DNA from: an uncultured Colwellia sp.
GTDB taxonomy: Bacteria; Pseudomonadota; Gammaproteobacteria; Enterobacterales; Alteromonadaceae
DNA length: 7,101 bases
Direction of reading: 5' to 3'
NCBI GenBank assembly: GCA_913020705.1
Contig: CAJWBY010000201.1
Span: 1 to 7,101, forward strand
Part shown: piece by piece, positions 6,099-7,101 of the stretch
How the letters are laid out: each line of letters opens with the position of its first letter
Numbering within the stretch: position 1 is the stretch's first letter
The notes under the pieces: generated by a model
Told to the model about the DNA's origin: nothing
The model's input: the letters and a program-made list of their open reading frames with translations, nothing else
Database searches by the model: none
Translations under genes and position numbers: made by a program

Positions 6099-6905
6099 AT
6101 GTTCAGCCGTATCAAAGAAGATATCAAAAGTGTCTTTGATAGAGATCCAGCAGCTCGCAATACATTAGAAGTCTTAACTAATTATCCTGGCATGCATGCT
6201 ATTTGGATTCATCGCTTGAGTCATAAGTTATGGAAGAATAACTGGCACTTACTTGCGCGTTTAATTTCAACATTTTCTCGTTGGCTAACGGGAGTTGAAA
6301 TCCATCCTGGAGCCACACTCGGCCGTAGATTTTTTATCGATCACGGTATGGGCATCGTCATTGGCGAAACTGCTGAAATTGGAGATGATGTTACGCTTTA
6401 TCATGGTGTAACGCTTGGCGGAACGAGCTGGAATGCTGGCAAACGTCATCCTACATTAGAAGATAATGTCGTTATTGGGGCAGGTGCGCAGGTGCTTGGT
6501 CCTATAACAATAGGTAAGGGCGGCAAAGTTGGTTCTAATTCTGTAGTAGTGAAAGACTTGCCTGCTAATGCTACTGCTGTTGGTATCCCTGCACGTATTG
6601 TTAATGAAAAAAGTAAATCTGAAAAAGAGCAACGGGATCAGGCAGCGAAAAAGTTTGGTTTTGATGCTTATGCTGTATCAGCCGACAATCCAGATCCGGT
6701 TGCTAAGGCTATCGGCCGTGTTTTAGATCATATGCACTTGATGGATAGTAAAGTGACTGATTTATGTCGTGAAGTGAACCAGCTCGGTGGTGAAGTTTGT
6801 CAGGAAGCATTACCTGAATTACGCGTTGGAGAATTTGTTGATGATGAAAAAGCCGCTGCTAAGCGTCGTGAAATGATTGTCGAATCATTTGATCCAGAAA
6901 TTTAG
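6099..6905 (+). CDS. cysE: Serine O-acetyltransferase CysE (EpsC/NifP-like type)
   Basis: The product transfers an acetyl group from acetyl-CoA to L-serine, making O-acetylserine, the acceptor that CysK/CysM turn into cysteine in the cytoplasm. Of its 268 residues, about 1-60 form the helical SAT N-terminal domain ([34 protein letters not shown]). About 61-165 form the left-handed beta-helix of hexapeptide repeats. IDHGMG supplies D81 and catalytic H82, GKRHPTL supplies H117, and GGTSWN lies in the acetyl-CoA region. The sequence resembles the Pseudomonas/Azotobacter form next to isc genes more than E. coli CysE. An unusually long tail of about 100 residues follows the helix ([14 protein letters not shown]) and ends in isoleucine. 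A C-terminal Ile is what enters the CysK active site in the cysteine synthase complex. ATG at 6099 is chosen because AAGGA ends seven bases upstream; the frame is open to a TTG at 6060 within the inverted repeat. Cysteine feeds the IscS desulfurase of the locus beginning just downstream. Confidence 0.95.
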   Translation: MFSRIKEDIKSVFDRDPAARNTLEVLTNYPGMHAIWIHRLSHKLWKNNWHLLARLISTFSRWLTGVEIHPGATLGRRFFIDHGMGIVIGETAEIGDDVTLYHGVTLGGTSWNAGKRHPTLEDNVVIGAGAQVLGPITIGKGGKVGSNSVVVKDLPANATAVGIPARIVNEKSKSEKEQRDQAAKKFGFDAYAVSADNPDPVAKAIGRVLDHMHLMDSKVTDLCREVNQLGGEVCQEALPELRVGEFVDDEKAAAKRREMIVESFDPEI

Positions 6906-6969
6906 TATCATTATCACATACGCCCACTATGATTTTTTATCCCAATATTATTTTGTATCTTGCTATCGA

Positions 6970-6997
6970 TTGACTATATTTTAAACAAGCGTAGAAT
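6970..6997 (+). promoter_or_regulatory. Possible upstream iscR promoter
   Basis: TTGACT (6970-6975) and TAGAAT (6992-6997) are 16 bases apart and each match the sigma-70 boxes at five of six positions. The start would fall near 7004, inside the first IscR site. The sequence TTGACTATATT also resembles the left half of a type-1 IscR site, without a right half, so this could be a decayed third site and not a promoter. Confidence 0.3.
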
Positions 6998-7020
6998 ACT
7001 TGAGTAAAACAGTCGGGTAT
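6996..7020 (+). promoter_or_regulatory. IscR type-1-like binding site, upstream copy
   Basis: The 25 bases begin ATACTTGAGT and end CAGTCGGGTAT. Compared with the E. coli type-1 IscR consensus as I remember it (left half ATASYYGACT, right half YAGTCRRSTAT), 24 of 25 positions agree; the mismatch is G for C at the ninth. [2Fe-2S]-IscR binds such sites to repress its own operon when clusters are sufficient. The start of iscR is 58 bases downstream of the site. Confidence 0.8.
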
Positions 7021-7045
7021 TTACTTGACTATTTTATAGGGTTAT
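7021..7045 (+). promoter_or_regulatory. IscR type-1-like binding site, promoter-overlapping copy
   Basis: This 25-base block abuts the previous site exactly. It has a perfect central left half (ACTTGACTATTTTA) and a poorer right half, agreeing with the remembered consensus at 20 of 25 positions. It covers the -35 box and most of the spacer of the main iscR promoter, so bound IscR should exclude RNA polymerase. E. coli also has two adjacent type-1 sites at this promoter. Confidence 0.65.
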
Positions 7046-7052
7046 GTAAAAT
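7025..7052 (+). promoter_or_regulatory. Main iscR promoter
   Basis: TTGACT (7025-7030) and TAAAAT (7047-7052), each five of six to consensus, are separated by 16 bases. The start of transcription would be near 7059, about 20 bases before the iscR ATG. The second IscR-like site lies across the -35 box. The remaining 5' part of the gap after cysE (6906-6969) holds only a weak 5-bp stem with a T run. Confidence 0.7.
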
Positions 7053-7078
7053 TGCCGACGATTCGATAGGGGTACACA

Positions 7079-7101
7079 ATGAAACTGACTTCAAAAGGGC
7101 G
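7079..7101 (+). CDS. iscR: Fe-S cluster regulator IscR, first eight codons (cut by window end)
   Basis: ATG at 7079 opens MKLTSKG plus a partial Arg codon (CG), nearly identical to the MRLTSKGR start of E. coli IscR, an Rrf2-family winged-helix regulator that senses cluster status by carrying a [2Fe-2S] cluster. AGGGG six bases upstream is a strong ribosome binding site. The identification rests on few residues but is backed by the IscR-type operators in front and by the trmJ-cysE neighbours, which commonly precede iscRSUA. The DNA-binding helices and the cluster cysteines lie outside the window. Confidence 0.85.

Noticed and set aside
5891..6160. 89-codon minus-strand frame spanning the trmJ-cysE junction
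   Set aside because: It overlaps both gene ends and the inverted repeat; its hydrophobic look comes from AT-rich antisense sequence, and no start signal is seen.
6907..6938. Possible terminator after cysE
   Set aside because: Only ATCAT/ATGAT (5 bp) pair across a 17-base loop before the run of six Ts; too weak to call, so cysE may read through toward iscR.
1..7101. Search by eye for mobile elements, CRISPR, phage or defence genes
   Set aside because: No transposase, integrase, direct-repeat array or toxin-antitoxin pair is visible; all large frames belong to known housekeeping families.

Overview
The window looks like chromosomal DNA from a marine gammaproteobacterium of the order Alteromonadales, most like Colwellia or Thalassotalea. 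The grounds are the AT-rich composition, protein sequences close to E. coli and Pseudomonas homologues, and the order suhB <-> trmJ-cysE-iscR. This is an inference from remembered family sequences; no search was run. The content is ordinary core genome. I see no phage, insertion sequence, CRISPR array, tRNA or rRNA, and no convincing new multi-gene system.

Layout. Positions 1-885 (+) hold the 3' part of an MFS transporter of the HcaT-like type, which enters from the left edge. It converges on a large minus-strand gene at 1062-3926 for an outer-membrane-type lipoprotein zinc protease of family M16 (two fused halves, only the first catalytic). A 10-bp inverted repeat lies between the two 3' ends. 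Upstream of the protease gene is a strong intrinsic terminator (4046-4069) that closes the next minus-strand gene, suhB (4086-4889). A 336-bp AT-rich gap separates suhB from the divergent plus-strand genes trmJ (5226-6038, tRNA 2'-O-methyltransferase) and cysE (6099-6905, serine O-acetyltransferase). The first eight codons of iscR start at 7079 and run off the right edge.

How the genes fit together. The right half is the edge of an isc (iron-sulfur cluster) locus. CysE makes O-acetylserine for cysteine, and cysteine is the sulfur donor for IscS. The iscR promoter carries two abutting type-1-like IscR sites, so the usual Fe-S-dependent autorepression is expected. SuhB and TrmJ both belong to RNA metabolism: rRNA transcription antitermination and tRNA modification.

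The most interesting signals are in and around suhB. The protein has lost or changed three residues of the inositol monophosphatase active site (D87N, E205Q, D212E in E. coli numbering). Its predicted mRNA leader begins with a hairpin followed at once by a boxA-like sequence, as in rRNA leaders. Its promoter has an extended -10 followed by an unusually GC-rich discriminator. Together these suggest a SuhB kept for its Nus-factor role, not for sugar-phosphate hydrolysis, and autoregulated through boxA. A second curiosity is a perfect 11-bp-arm inverted repeat just ahead of the cysE ribosome binding site.
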